Notes: generated by a model from the letters alone, not told the origin. Positions 14,804 through 24,130 are shown, counted from the stretch's first letter. The stretch: 62,096 bases of DNA from Aquidulcibacter sp. (GCA_027532555.1 JAPZTJ010000005.1:1-62096); one strand, 5' to 3'. Program-made: numbers and translations.

Positions 14804-16160
14804 GAGGGGTTTTGGCCTGATCGGTTCTTGTTGTGCGCCTGATCGTCCCGCTTTCGGGGGTTTCTGGTTCATTTTTCTGGGCTTATCGGCGTGTTGGGCG
14901 GATTTTAGGCGCACTTATCCTGTCGCAGGCCTTGGATTTGGTCTTGCTTGAAGGGTGACGAGGCGCGCCATATTGTAGGCGATGTTAGCGATGCCGATCT
15001 TTGTTCTGGCCCGTGCCAGGCCTATGGTCCGGATGAACAGGCCACGCTTGTGCTTGATTACGGCGAACACATGCTCGACCCTAGCGCGAATGATCGATTT
15101 CTTGGCATTGGCGCGGGCTATGTTGGATGGCATGGGTTTGCCTTGGGGTTTCTTCTGGTGGATGCGCGAAGTCAGCGCCTTATCCTTGAGCCACGCCTCA
15201 TTGGTCTTTGATCGATAGGCTGTGTCCGCATAGACTTCGCTGGACAGATTGTCGGTGCTGACGATTTCGCGCAGCATGGCCCCATCATGGGCATTGGCTG
15301 GGGTGGCTTCATAGGACCGGATAAAGCCGTGTCGGCCATCGATAGCGATGTGATCCTTGTAGCCAAAAGTCGGGATGGCAATGTCCACGGGCGGCTTGGT
15401 GCCATCGGGGCGTTCCTTGGCTTTGGTGAACTTCACCGTCCAGCGCGCTTGGGTATCTTTTTGAGCGGCCTTGGCTGGCTCGTCTAGCCAGATCTGTGCG
15501 GCAGTCTTGCCAGCCTTGGCGGCATCCTTTTCCTCTTGGGTCATGCGTTGGCGCGGGGCCTGAACCAGCGTCGCATCGACAATCTGACCACCCATCGGCA
15601 AGTAGCCGAGCGAGCGCAGATAAGCATCAAGCTGATCAAACAATGGCTTGATGGCGCCTACGGCCGTCAGCCTATTTCTGAAGTGGCGGATCGTGTTCTC
15701 ATCAGGTGTCGGCTCGTTCAGGCCAAAGCCCAGAAACCGTAACCAGCTCAAACGGTCCTTGATCAAAAACTCCGTGCGCGCGTCCGACAAATCATTCTGC
15801 GCCTGCAAGAGCAATATCTTGAACATGGCCACTGGGACATAAGGAGGTCGGCCACCCTTGGCTCCATCACTATACCCCAAAGCATCCTCCAGAACCGGAC
15901 GAAACACTTCAAAATCCACCGCCGAAGCCAGCACTTCCAACGGATCGCCGTTCTTCGATATCCGCTTCAAATGCTCCGGCATGTCAAACAAACCGCCCTG
16001 CTTGACCCGCTTCATCCGACGCAAACGCTGCATACCTGCCTCCATCGCAACAACACGATGGAATCACGGTTTAATACCTCAGGCTAAGGGTTTTTGCGGG
16101 TGGCCAGCTTTGTATCGCCAGTGCGGCTAGAATAGCTGGACCCGCCGGCAAGAATCCCTC
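14804..16160 (-). mobile_element. IS5-family insertion sequence (~1.36 kb)
   Basis: The ends are proposed from GAGGGGTTTTGGCC (14804-14817) and the reverse complement of GGCAAGAATCCCTC (16147-16160), which agree at 11 of 14 positions and begin with GAGGG as many IS5 relatives do. They enclose one transposase gene on the minus strand. AAGG occurs just outside the left end (14800-14803) and one base beyond the right end (16162-16165), but I cannot claim a clean target duplication. The exact ends are uncertain by a few bases. Confidence 0.6.
14915..16033 (-). CDS. IS5-family DDE transposase
   Basis: The 372-residue protein has the N-terminal DUF772-type domain ('PPYVPVAMFKILLLQAQNDLSDARTEFLIKDRLSWLRFLGFGL', in pieces, and 'PTPDENTIRHFRNRL'). 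The DDE domain has D in 'GGQIVDATLVQAPRQR', D in 'EVYADTAYRSK' and E in 'RVEHVFAVIKHKRGLF'; the last fits the Y-R-E-K signature of the IS5 group. It is full length without stops, so the element may be active. The ATG at 16033 has GGAGG just upstream; an in-frame ATG at 16045 lacks a comparable site. Confidence 0.9.
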   Translation of the reverse strand: MQRLRRMKRVKQGGLFDMPEHLKRISKNGDPLEVLASAVDFEVFRPVLEDALGYSDGAKGGRPPYVPVAMFKILLLQAQNDLSDARTEFLIKDRLSWLRFLGFGLNEPTPDENTIRHFRNRLTAVGAIKPLFDQLDAYLRSLGYLPMGGQIVDATLVQAPRQRMTQEEKDAAKAGKTAAQIWLDEPAKAAQKDTQARWTVKFTKAKERPDGTKPPVDIAIPTFGYKDHIAIDGRHGFIRSYEATPANAHDGAMLREIVSTDNLSSEVYADTAYRSKTNEAWLKDKALTSRIHQKKPQGKPMPSNIARANAKKSIIRARVEHVFAVIKHKRGLFIRTIGLARARTKIGIANIAYNMARLVTLQARPNPRPATG

Positions 16161-16534
16161 AAAGGACCGCTGCATACATCATAACAAGCTGAAAGCCCCG
16201 CCGCCTTAAGGCGGCGAGCTTGATTGGCACAGCGGGAAAGAACGCTAGCAGGAGAAGGTCGCTTGGCCTTCGAGACTGTGCGTTTCCGCCGTGCCAAATC
16301 CCAAGGCACCAGAGAACACATCGCGATTGTCATCAGGTCCTGCTTGACGGCCGACGTCAAGGCCCATCGGGAAGCGCTATTTGGCAAACCCAACACAGGG
16401 TTCAGTAACCTTGACTAAAATTCAATCAAAATCAACAAATAAGCAGGATCAGAACATCAAAACGCCGCTTCAAAACAACAATCTGCTTACCGCAACTCTA
16501 GGGTATTTGGGTATCCGTACCCCAATTTGCGGGT
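16161..16534. other. gene-free stretch with an 18-bp perfect palindrome
   Basis: Between the IS5 end and the thioesterase stop I see no convincing gene. CGCCGCCTTAAGGCGGCG (16199-16216) is a perfect palindrome, possibly a terminator or protein site. A 64-codon plus-strand frame (16224-16418, including 'FETVRFRRAKSQGTREHIAI') could be the tail of a disrupted gene but matches nothing I know. Confidence 0.35.
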
Positions 16535-16951
16535 TCAAAGCGAAAGTAGGTGTTTGACGAGCGCCTTCGACATTCGACGGGGTTTAAGGTTGCTCGCGTT
16601 TAGAGCGCACCACATCGAATCTATAGTCGAGATGAGTTCCGCCCCACGCTTGACGGTCGAACGATAGTTGGCACGGGGCCCCTTCACCTCCAAAAGTTGC
16701 ACCGCAACAGTCAATTTTTGGCCGAGATACGCTGGTTTCAAATAGCGGATGTCGTGCCGCAACGCGATCCAACGCGTCGCCGCATGCTCGGCGGCGGGTG
16801 CGATCACTTGCCAGTGATCAAGCACGGCTGCTTGTATCCAGTTCAGATAGCGGGCATTGTTGACATGTCCCATAAAGTCGATGTCTTCGGCCAGCGCCGT
16901 AATTGCAAATTCGTGCGGCGTAGGGCCAGCAGTGCGCATCAGAATGTCCAT
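16535..16951 (-). CDS. acyl-CoA thioesterase, 4HBT hotdog family
   Basis: The 138-residue protein is a YbgC/4-hydroxybenzoyl-CoA-type thioesterase: 'DIDFMGHVNNARYLNWIQAAV' has the conserved D-x-M-G-H-V-N-N-x-x-Y active-site block, and 'WIALRHDIRYLKPAYLGQKLTV' follows. It hydrolyses an acyl-CoA thioester in the cytoplasm. Its ATG lies 13 bases inside the end of the TonB receptor gene, after a GAGGG ribosome site, so it is co-translated as the third gene of the dioxygenase-receptor-thioesterase operon. Confidence 0.88.
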   Translation of the reverse strand: MDILMRTAGPTPHEFAITALAEDIDFMGHVNNARYLNWIQAAVLDHWQVIAPAAEHAATRWIALRHDIRYLKPAYLGQKLTVAVQLLEVKGPRANYRSTVKRGAELISTIDSMWCALNASNLKPRRMSKALVKHLLSL

Positions 16952-19179
16952 GATCCCTCGACGCCGAAGATGCGCGGTTCGCCGCGATTTGTGACGACCC
17001 CAAACCCTTGATCGACCGCATAAATCAGGTAGCGTTCATCCAGCAGGTTTCGGGCAAATACTCGGATTTGAGAGTTCGAGCGTACAAAGCGCAACGTTGC
17101 GGAAAAATCGACGACCGAATATGGTCCTTGGCTTTCGTCGATCCGATTTTCCTTCGTGAAGAATTGTCGGGATTCATGCCGGAAGCTTGCGCGGAGCGTG
17201 CCGACCAGCGCGTCGTTCTTGATGGCATCGTAGCTAATGGCTGTGAACGCGGTTAATTCTGGCGCGTAAAGTAGCCGGTTGCCGCGCAGGCTGCCGAGAT
17301 CGGTTACAAGTGTGCGAAACGTCGATTGGTTGAGGGCAAGGTTGGCATCGAAGGTCAACCGCCCGGTTGGACGCCAGCTTCCTTCGAACTCGGCACCGTA
17401 ACTCTTCACCTTCGGGGCGTTGAGCGTCGAAGTCGTCCCGTTGCGCAAAACCTGCAACTGATAGTCGTCATAGTCGAGGAAGAAAGCCGACAGCCCAAGG
17501 TCAAGCGTTCCCCCAGTCATCCGCGTGCGCGTGCCGACCTCGTAGGCCCAGACGCTCTCACGCTCGAACGGCACACGAGAGACGTCGAATGCCGGGTCGA
17601 ACCCACCTGCCTTGAAGCCTCGCGAGGCCGATGCGAAAATGATTGTCCGCGCGTCTGGCTTATAGTCGAGAACAAAACGCGGTTGAATCGACGTCCATGA
17701 CTTTTCAAAGGTCTGAGGCACCGCTGTCGCGGCCGCAAACAGGTTGTTGCCTGTTAGTCCGCTACCGACCGTGACAACTGGCGGCGCACTATATGCGAAC
17801 CTTTTGCGATCAAACGACAGCCGCGCTCCGACGGTAGCGCGTATGTGGTCAGTGACATTAAACGTACCGTCGCCAAAAGCAGCATAGCTGGTATTGCGCC
17901 CGCTCGCGTTGATTGTTTCTATTGCCTCATTGCTGCAAGCAAGACCGAAGACGGCTGTTGTCAGCGGTTCATCGCACACGAAGAACGCGGGCTGACCTTG
18001 AAAAGCTGTATCCATTGGGATTTCGTTGCTAGAGAGCAGTGCAACTTCCGAAAATGTGTAGTCGAAAGATTGGCTTACGCGTTCCTCGAAAAGTGACGCT
18101 CCGACGAACCAGTTGAAGCGCGATCCGTTTCCCACAAGCCGAAACTCTTGGCCGAAGGTCTTGTTTCGATAGCCACGAAAGCGCCCGTTGAGCAGTGGTG
18201 CCGCCGATCCATCGACGTCAAATTGCCGTTCTAGGCGTGTGTCAAGCCCGGTTGTGACCGATTTCAAAGTCAGCGCATCGTTCAGCGTCCAACGCATTTG
18301 CAAGTTGCCCGACCAGAGGTGGCGGTTCTCGAATGTCGGGATATTGGTCGCGTGAAAGCCGTCGAACGGATCGGGCGTGAGTCCTCCAATTGCGGCAAGG
18401 GCGGGATCGATTGTCTGCGATGGGAAGCCACCACCTGCATCACGCACATAGTTAACGATGCCAGTGACGTTGAGGCGGGACGAAGGTTCAAACGCGACAA
18501 CTCCGCGCAACGCTGTCGTTTCGCCGCCGCCCTCGACGCGGTCTAGCAAGACGTTCCGCTCGGTCCCGCCGCGATCACGCTGTAAACCTGCGACACGAAC
18601 GGCTAACGTTTCTGAAATCGGGATGCTGAACCCGGCACTCAACTCATAACTATCGAATGAGGCGTAGCTCGCTGTAACGTCGCCTTCAAAGTCGAATGCA
18701 GGGCGACGAGAAATGATCGAAAGCGCACCGGCCGATGCGTTGCGACCAAAGAGCGTCGACTGCGGCCCCTTTAGAACTTCGACCCGTGCTACGTCGAAGA
18801 AAGGAATGTTCGCGCTTTCAAGGCGCCCGAGATAGCCCTCGTCCCAGAACACCCCAATGCTTGATTCACCGCCTATGCCGACTGTATTTGTACTGATGCC
18901 TCGAATCGAGAAGACGGGTGTGCCTAAGCCTTGAGGCTTCCCGGCCAACCCCGGCGCAAGTGCCGTCAAGTCCCCGGTATCGCGAATTTGTGCGCGTTTG
19001 AGCGACGCAGCCGTCACAGCGGTGATCGACACTGGGACATCGGTGACGGCCTGGTTGCGCCGCTGTGCGGTAACGACGATGGTCTCTGTCGGTTCCGACT
19101 GCGGGATTGTTTCCTGTGCCGCTAACACGGTCGGCGAGGTCGCCGCCAGCAATACGGCTATGTGCTTGCCCTTGATCAT
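16939..19179 (-). CDS. TonB-dependent outer-membrane receptor
   Basis: The 746-residue protein starts MIKGKHIAVLLAATSPTVLAAQ (signal peptide), with a TonB-box-like segment 'TETIVVTAQRR', a plug domain ('VPVSITAVTAASL', 'LTALAPGLAG', 'VARVEVLKGPQSTLFGRNAS') and a 22-strand barrel ending 'RIFGVEGSWTF' with a C-terminal aromatic residue. Such receptors import siderophores, cobalamin or, in sphingomonads, many organic substrates. The ATG at 19179 follows GGGAGGAAG; an upstream in-frame start (19293) would overlap the dioxygenase gene. It is encoded 73 bp after the cupin-PhyH gene, so the substrate is probably what that enzyme oxidises. Confidence 0.93.
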   Translation of the reverse strand: MIKGKHIAVLLAATSPTVLAAQETIPQSEPTETIVVTAQRRNQAVTDVPVSITAVTAASLKRAQIRDTGDLTALAPGLAGKPQGLGTPVFSIRGISTNTVGIGGESSIGVFWDEGYLGRLESANIPFFDVARVEVLKGPQSTLFGRNASAGALSIISRRPAFDFEGDVTASYASFDSYELSAGFSIPISETLAVRVAGLQRDRGGTERNVLLDRVEGGGETTALRGVVAFEPSSRLNVTGIVNYVRDAGGGFPSQTIDPALAAIGGLTPDPFDGFHATNIPTFENRHLWSGNLQMRWTLNDALTLKSVTTGLDTRLERQFDVDGSAAPLLNGRFRGYRNKTFGQEFRLVGNGSRFNWFVGASLFEERVSQSFDYTFSEVALLSSNEIPMDTAFQGQPAFFVCDEPLTTAVFGLACSNEAIETINASGRNTSYAAFGDGTFNVTDHIRATVGARLSFDRKRFAYSAPPVVTVGSGLTGNNLFAAATAVPQTFEKSWTSIQPRFVLDYKPDARTIIFASASRGFKAGGFDPAFDVSRVPFERESVWAYEVGTRTRMTGGTLDLGLSAFFLDYDDYQLQVLRNGTTSTLNAPKVKSYGAEFEGSWRPTGRLTFDANLALNQSTFRTLVTDLGSLRGNRLLYAPELTAFTAISYDAIKNDALVGTLRASFRHESRQFFTKENRIDESQGPYSVVDFSATLRFVRSNSQIRVFARNLLDERYLIYAVDQGFGVVTNRGEPRIFGVEGSWTF

Positions 19180-19252
19180 TTTCTTCCTCCCTTTAAACCG
19201 CCGTGTTTTCACAGTCAGTAATGCATTGGCCGAGTTAGCGACGCGGTCTCCG

Positions 19253-20491
19253 CTAGGTCGGTTCAAGAATTCTCGTCGGGCTGCCGTTCTCATAAAGGCC
19301 GATCATGCCGCCGCGCTTGGAGACGCCGTCGTGCGCGGCATATCCTAGCAACGCTTGCAGTCGCGGTTCGAGCGCGCGGACGGTGTCGATCGGCACGTTG
19401 AGAAAGCTATTCTCGACGGGCCGAAGCCAGCCTGCCACATAGGAGATCGAAAGTGCGCGACGCGAAGCGGTCGACGCGTTCTCGCCGCCCCCATGGATCA
19501 AGTCGCCACGAAATAGTACGGCATCGCCCGCGTTCATCACCGCACGAGCAAATTCATCCGACTTCGGCTGTCGCCCATTATCCCAGCGCCAACTTCCTGG
19601 CGCGATGTAAGTCGCGCCATTAGTCAGGGTGAATGGATCCAGTGCGACAATCGCATTAACGAGGACTGGCGCTTCACCTCGGGCAAGGGCTAACCACGAG
19701 TCGGTATCCCTGTGGAGATATTGCGCGGGCTCATCGGGACCGATCTGAATAAGTTCGCCAGCGTTAAGCAAGACGCTCGCCGCATTGGCACCGATTGCGC
19801 GCTCGGCCCAAGCAACCAATTCAGGATCGGCGAGTAGCGACCGTGTGGTTGGCACCTTCTCCGCGAGGCCGTGTAGCCGAACCGTACGCGCACCTAGGAA
19901 TGCGTCATATGTCGGCGATCCGCTTGCAGGCAGTCCGCCATTCTCTCCACGCGCAAGATAGTCATCGATGTCGTCGTTTACTTCGGCGATGCGGTCATCG
20001 GAAAGCAAGCCCTTGATGATCGCCCCGCCCTCGTCGGCGACAGCACGATCAATGGCAGCCCAGTCATAAGGCCGCTCGAAAGTTGGTAGGCCGTGCGCGG
20101 AACGGGTCGGAGTCGTGACCGTAGCCGACTGCGCAGATTCCACGACGTCGATAGGCAACGGATCGCTATAGGAGATAACCCACCATGAACCGCCCTCGGC
20201 TCCGGTTGTTTCCGGGCCATAAGCATGGCCCGCACGGGTCCAGCGAATATCTCCGGCCCGGTAGGTGCCTTCGCCTTCGATATGATGCTCGCCAGCAGTA
20301 TAAACGTAGACGACATCTCCGTGATGATAGTGCTTGTGTCGCGTCTTGTGCGGTGGATCTTCGACTAAAAAAACGAATGGTTTGCCATCCGAACCCATGC
20401 CGTCGGGCATGAGAAAAATATTGCCCGATCCGGTTGTTGGGTCGACAAAAGGCGTAACCCCTTCAATGTTGAATTTCGCTGCATCCTTCAT
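19253..20491 (-). CDS. cupin + phytanoyl-CoA dioxygenase (PhyH) fusion protein
   Basis: The 412-residue protein appears to be a fusion. Residues ~15-130 form a cupin ('HKHYHHGDVVYVYTAGEHHIEGEGTYRAGDIRWTRAGHAYGP', in pieces). Residues ~140-400 form a Fe(II)/2-oxoglutarate oxygenase of the PhyH type, with the HxD ligand pair in 'YLHRDTDSW', the distal His in 'FRGDLIHGGGEN' and the oxoglutarate Arg in 'SRRALSISYVAGW'. The HH/H pattern in the cupin could bind a second metal. It is the first gene of the minus-strand operon and is divergent from a TetR gene. The substrate is unknown; hydroxylation of an imported hydrophobic compound is plausible. Confidence 0.85.
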   Translation of the reverse strand: MKDAAKFNIEGVTPFVDPTTGSGNIFLMPDGMGSDGKPFVFLVEDPPHKTRHKHYHHGDVVYVYTAGEHHIEGEGTYRAGDIRWTRAGHAYGPETTGAEGGSWWVISYSDPLPIDVVESAQSATVTTPTRSAHGLPTFERPYDWAAIDRAVADEGGAIIKGLLSDDRIAEVNDDIDDYLARGENGGLPASGSPTYDAFLGARTVRLHGLAEKVPTTRSLLADPELVAWAERAIGANAASVLLNAGELIQIGPDEPAQYLHRDTDSWLALARGEAPVLVNAIVALDPFTLTNGATYIAPGSWRWDNGRQPKSDEFARAVMNAGDAVLFRGDLIHGGGENASTASRRALSISYVAGWLRPVENSFLNVPIDTVRALEPRLQALLGYAAHDGVSKRGGMIGLYENGSPTRILEPT

Positions 20492-20525
20492 CCTAGACTC
20501 CGATTCACCCTTGTGTTATATTTCA

Positions 20526-20541
20526 TTTGTTATATAACAAA
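20526..20541. promoter_or_regulatory. perfect 16-bp palindromic operator between dioxygenase and TetR genes
   Basis: TTTGTTATATAACAAA is a perfect inverted repeat centred 30 bp upstream of the TetR start and about 42 bp upstream of the dioxygenase start. An additional half-site-like GTTATAT lies next to it at 20513-20520. It is the expected binding site of the TetR protein for control of both transcripts. Confidence 0.75.
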
Positions 20542-20562
20542 CGATATGTCAAGGGGAAGCTA

Positions 20563-21201
20563 ATGCCAAGAGTTGTCGATCATGCGGAGCGCCGTACAAA
20601 GTTCATTGTCGCCAGTTGGGGGGTCATCGCCAACGAAGGCCTGAACGCCGCAACACTCCGCCGGGTTGCCGCAGCGGCGGGTGTTACGACTGGCGCACTA
20701 ACGCACTATTTCACCGACCGAGAAGCTTTGTTGGTGGAGGCGTTGCGAGCAGCGCATTTCGCTGCAGGTGCCCGAATGCTGCGCGCGGCAGGAAAACTCG
20801 ATGATGATCGAAAAAGACTGCTTGCGGTACTCGAGGAAGCATTGCCCCTTGATAATCGCCGTCTGCAAGAATGGCGGGTATGGCTTGCTTTTTGGGGTGA
20901 GGCAGTCGGGAGCTTGGCACTCTCGGAAGAAAATCAACGGCGGATCGAGGAGTGGCGCGACTTTGCTGAAACGCTGGTCTTACCATTGGTTCCTCCGGGC
21001 CAGTCGACTGCCGTGGTAGCGATGAGCCTTGTCGCACTTATTGACGGGCTGGGCGTGCGTTTGGCGCTCGCGCCAGCGGCCTCGCTTGCAAGCGAGCGTC
21101 GCGATGCACGCGCATCGATCGCGCGTGCGGTCGCAAGTCTCGGTGCTGAAACGACCGCCGAACGAAAAGCAACTCAAAATCAGGGGGGCAAGGGCGTATG
21201 A
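20563..21201 (+). CDS. TetR-family repressor (BetI-like)
   Basis: The 212-residue protein has a helix-turn-helix 'VIANEGLNAATLRRVAAAAGVTTGALTHYFTDREALLVEAL' (in pieces), in which 'TTGALTHYF' is the BetI-type recognition helix. A C-terminal domain contains 'EWRVWLAFWGEAVGSLALSEENQRR'. The start MPRVVDHAERR at 20563 follows AAGGGGAAG; the upstream start at 20527 lies in the operator. Its stop overlaps the next gene (ATGA), so regulator, membrane protein and transporter form one operon. Confidence 0.9.
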   Translation: MPRVVDHAERRTKFIVASWGVIANEGLNAATLRRVAAAAGVTTGALTHYFTDREALLVEALRAAHFAAGARMLRAAGKLDDDRKRLLAVLEEALPLDNRRLQEWRVWLAFWGEAVGSLALSEENQRRIEEWRDFAETLVLPLVPPGQSTAVVAMSLVALIDGLGVRLALAPAASLASERRDARASIARAVASLGAETTAERKATQNQGGKGV

Positions 21202-21611
21202 GCAAACGTTTAGCCGGTTTGATCCTTGTCACGGATACATTGTTCCTGACATATTGGTTCTTCTCTCTACTCCATATTTTCGGTCTGTTTGAGCTGCCCG
21301 CAAGCATGATGTACGGTGACTTCGAAGAGCCTCGCGTTTTCGCTTGGAACTGGTCGTTTTTTCCTATCGACGTTTTATTCTCGCTCAGTGGGTTGCTCGC
21401 GGTCAGATTATCGCGTCGGGGCGATCCGCGTTGGCGACCAGTAGCGATCATCTCCTTATGCCTGACCTTTGTTGCCGGATTTATGGCATGTGCCTATTGG
21501 GCTATCCTTGGGGAGTTCGATCCTGCCTGGTTTTTACCCAATCTCGCGCTCGTAATCTGGCCGCTGTTCTTCTTGCCCAGTCTCATCAATGCTGCGGCTC
21601 AGCCTACATGA
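21198..21611 (+). CDS. small membrane protein, DUF5360-like
   Basis: The 137-residue protein has about four membrane helices starting MSKRLAGLILVTDTLFLTYWFF. 'DFEEPRVFAWNWSFFPIDVLFSLSGLLAV' is reminiscent of DUF5360/YvaD-type proteins; this is resemblance only. It overlaps the TetR and MFS genes by 4 bp on each side, so it is strictly co-expressed and may assist the transporter. Confidence 0.7.
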   Translation: MSKRLAGLILVTDTLFLTYWFFSLLHIFGLFELPASMMYGDFEEPRVFAWNWSFFPIDVLFSLSGLLAVRLSRRGDPRWRPVAIISLCLTFVAGFMACAYWAILGEFDPAWFLPNLALVIWPLFFLPSLINAAAQPT

Positions 21612-22786
21612 AAGGGCGGCGTTCGGCGTTTGTCGTTGCTTGCCTTCTTCATGCGGTCGTGATCGGGGGCGGTTACATGAGCCTGCCTCCGCTATTCGCG
21701 CCGATGGCCTCAGCCGGGTGGGACGCCACCGGATTACAGCAGGCATGGGCCGCAATTCCTTTGGGCTCTATCTTAGGCGCTCTTGTCGGAGCGCGATGTG
21801 TCAAGCGATGGGGCATGCTAAAAGTTATCACGTCGACAAGCGTCTTGGCGGCAGTGGCGATACTGGCACGTGCAGGAACGAGTAACATTGGCGGGCTGTC
21901 GGTTACGCTTGCGATCTACGGCGCAGCAACGGGCACATTGTTGGCGACGCTGACGACAGTGGTGGGACAACTCGCAGAGATGCATCGCTCAGGCCTCGCT
22001 CAAGGCGTGTTCTTTGGCAGCTATGCGCTCGGGGCGGCTGTCGCTCTGGTGGGGGCTGAAGCAACCGTCCAGCTTTTCGATTGGAAAATGGTTTGTTTAA
22101 TCACGGGCTCAGCAAGCTTGTTGCTCGCCTTGATGTCTGGACGCGCAGACCATTTTGCACTCAAGTCCGTCGGCGTGGCGCACGAACCCCTGTCAGTGGT
22201 TCGCTCGCGCGAAGCAGGCCGACTGTCGCTTCGCTATTCGGCTGCTTATGCAGCCTATGTCGGGGGCTACCTCGCGCTTGCCGGACTTTTGCCATATCAG
22301 CTCGAGGGCTGGGGCTGGCCGCGCGACTCTGCCAGCTTGTCGCTGGCCATCACCACCTTGGCATTTCTGGTGGGTGCGGGGATATGGACCGCCATCACGG
22401 ATGCGCGCGGCAAGCGACGGACCGTGTTTACACTAACTATGTTAGTCAGCGGCGCGGCGACGGCTGCAATCGTGCCACTCGCGGGTACCCAGCCCAATGC
22501 TCTGGCTTGGACTTCGATTGTTACAGTTGGCCTGTTTAGCGGCGGGATGGGCGTTTTTTTTCCCATGCTGCTAGGCGATGAGCGGCTGGGACCACTCCGC
22601 GGGTCAATCAGCATCGGCCACGCTACCGCGGCATCATACGTCGGCGGCGCAGCAGTCCCCTTCCTTTTCGCTAACTTAAGCATGGCGCATCCGGAGCTAT
22701 CGATCATACTTTTCGGGGTTACAATTGCCCTTGCCGGCGTTCTCGCGCCTAAGGGAATGCGCAAGATGCCATCACGGCCAATCTAA
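21608..22786 (+). CDS. MFS transporter (CynX/NimT-like)
   Basis: The 392-residue protein has twelve predicted helices. It starts MKGRRSAFVVACLLHAVVIG, with the loop 2-3 motif as 'GARCVKRWGMLKV' and duplicated halves. The start at 21608 overlaps the previous stop (ATGA); a longer in-frame start at 21344 would run through that gene in another frame. It may export or import the substrate or product of the divergent dioxygenase operon. No gene follows for 330 bp. Confidence 0.87.
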   Translation: MKGRRSAFVVACLLHAVVIGGGYMSLPPLFAPMASAGWDATGLQQAWAAIPLGSILGALVGARCVKRWGMLKVITSTSVLAAVAILARAGTSNIGGLSVTLAIYGAATGTLLATLTTVVGQLAEMHRSGLAQGVFFGSYALGAAVALVGAEATVQLFDWKMVCLITGSASLLLALMSGRADHFALKSVGVAHEPLSVVRSREAGRLSLRYSAAYAAYVGGYLALAGLLPYQLEGWGWPRDSASLSLAITTLAFLVGAGIWTAITDARGKRRTVFTLTMLVSGAATAAIVPLAGTQPNALAWTSIVTVGLFSGGMGVFFPMLLGDERLGPLRGSISIGHATAASYVGGAAVPFLFANLSMAHPELSIILFGVTIALAGVLAPKGMRKMPSRPI

Positions 22787-22960
22787 TCAGGGACACTCCA
22801 TACAGATTGTTTATCTCGCGGTTGCGATCATTGCTTAGGTGGTTTCTGCCACCGTGTTGAAGAAGTCGAACGGCGTTACAAAGCTGGACGATTCTTTGTT
22901 GACGATGGCCGGTGAGGAGTCCGAAAACCAAATCCGCCCATTTACTCACGGTCTGCTTTC

Positions 22961-23087
22961 GGAAGCCGCTCGACAAGCGATTTCTGACTACCTTTGGCGC
23001 ATTTTAGACCGGCGGCATTTCGGCGGTACTTGGCCGAAAGGAGATGGTCTGCTTTGGGGGTGGTGAGGAGGATGAGCCGCCATTCTG
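22961..23087 (+). repeat. dispersed intergenic repeat, copy 6
   Basis: Contains 'TTTGGCGCATTTTAGACCGG', 'GGCATTTCGGCGGTACTTGG' and 'CCGAAAGGAGATGGTCTGCT', followed by a divergent right end ('GAGCCGCCATTCTG'). It fills the convergent gap 22787-23115, in which nothing else is visible. Confidence 0.75.
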
Positions 23088-23115
23088 AGAACCGGAGCGC
23101 CAATAGCCGCTTTAC

Positions 23116-23961
23116 CTATTTTGCTTCTATGAATGTCCGCAGTGCAGCTCGGCCCTCAATGCTCTCGAGTGCACCGCCATGACCGCCCGGAGTAGATTGG
23201 AAAACCACGTTGGCACCCTGGGCCGACAACTGATCGCCAAAGCTGCGCATACGTTCTTGCCGAATGGTTTGATCGTCGGCTCCAGAAAGCAAGAGGATAG
23301 GTGCCTTTGCGGCAAGAGCGAACCCAAAATAGTCAAACATTTTGAGATCCTGAGATACTTTCACTCTCACAAAAGGTTTCGCGATGTCCGGCACAAAATC
23401 ACGCCCAATTTTTTCATAATCCGATGCGCTACCCTCTATGATTAGCCCAGAGAAACCGCCAACGCGCGCCAACGCTGCCGCCATGCTGCCGCCGAACGAA
23501 AAGCCGTACGAATAGATCGGCCCCTTGCCCATCCAACCCATTGTCTTAAACCGTTCGACTAATTGCGGGCTGGCAGCAATGACAGCTGGAATAGTCGCGG
23601 GTATCGTTGTTCCGCCGCGCCCTGGATAGTCATAAAGGATGATATCGGCACCGGATATTGCTGCAAGATTGGCAGCAACTCTGCTAGTCCCAATTGAGTC
23701 AACAAATCCACCATTACCCGCGCTGTAGATGATCGTCGCATTGCTGCTTGGGTTGTCGAGGAAAACTGCACGGACAATTCCAAGTTCAGGCAGCTCAATC
23801 ATAGCTTCTGACACTACGTAGCCAACTGGCACCGAAAGCTTCGCTTCAGGCGCTTTAAGCTGTGCGCTCGGGAAAAAGCTGGATTGGTCAATTGTCGCGG
23901 AACACCCACAAAGCATAATCATGGCTATGGCAGCAAGCGTTAGCGTCTTTCCAGCTTTCAT
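23116..23961 (-). CDS. alpha/beta-hydrolase lipoprotein
   Basis: The 281-residue protein begins with a signal peptide ending in the lipobox-like 'MLCGCS', so it is probably a lipoprotein anchored at residue ~20. The hydrolase core includes 'IIYSAGNGGFVDS', 'ADIILYDYPGRGGTT', the nucleophile elbow 'YSYGFSFGGSMAA' (GxSxG), Asp in 'LLLSGADDQTIR' and His in 'TPGGHGGALES'. It resembles BEM46/ABHD13-like envelope hydrolases. It is a single gene with no operon partners; the substrate is unknown. Confidence 0.85.
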   Translation of the reverse strand: MKAGKTLTLAAIAMIMLCGCSATIDQSSFFPSAQLKAPEAKLSVPVGYVVSEAMIELPELGIVRAVFLDNPSSNATIIYSAGNGGFVDSIGTSRVAANLAAISGADIILYDYPGRGGTTIPATIPAVIAASPQLVERFKTMGWMGKGPIYSYGFSFGGSMAAALARVGGFSGLIIEGSASDYEKIGRDFVPDIAKPFVRVKVSQDLKMFDYFGFALAAKAPILLLSGADDQTIRQERMRSFGDQLSAQGANVVFQSTPGGHGGALESIEGRAALRTFIEAK

Positions 23962-24130
23962 TATTTTGCCCCTTATTTATCCTTGCTCGACAAGATAAAC
24001 CTCAACGCATTTGAACAGAAAATGAATGTACTCTCTGTGAATGGCGCAAATAATGCAGACCCAGCCTCTTAAATTCGGACCAAAGGACTTTTGTATCTTC
24101 AGAGGTACGCGGGCTCAATTGTTTCCTTCC

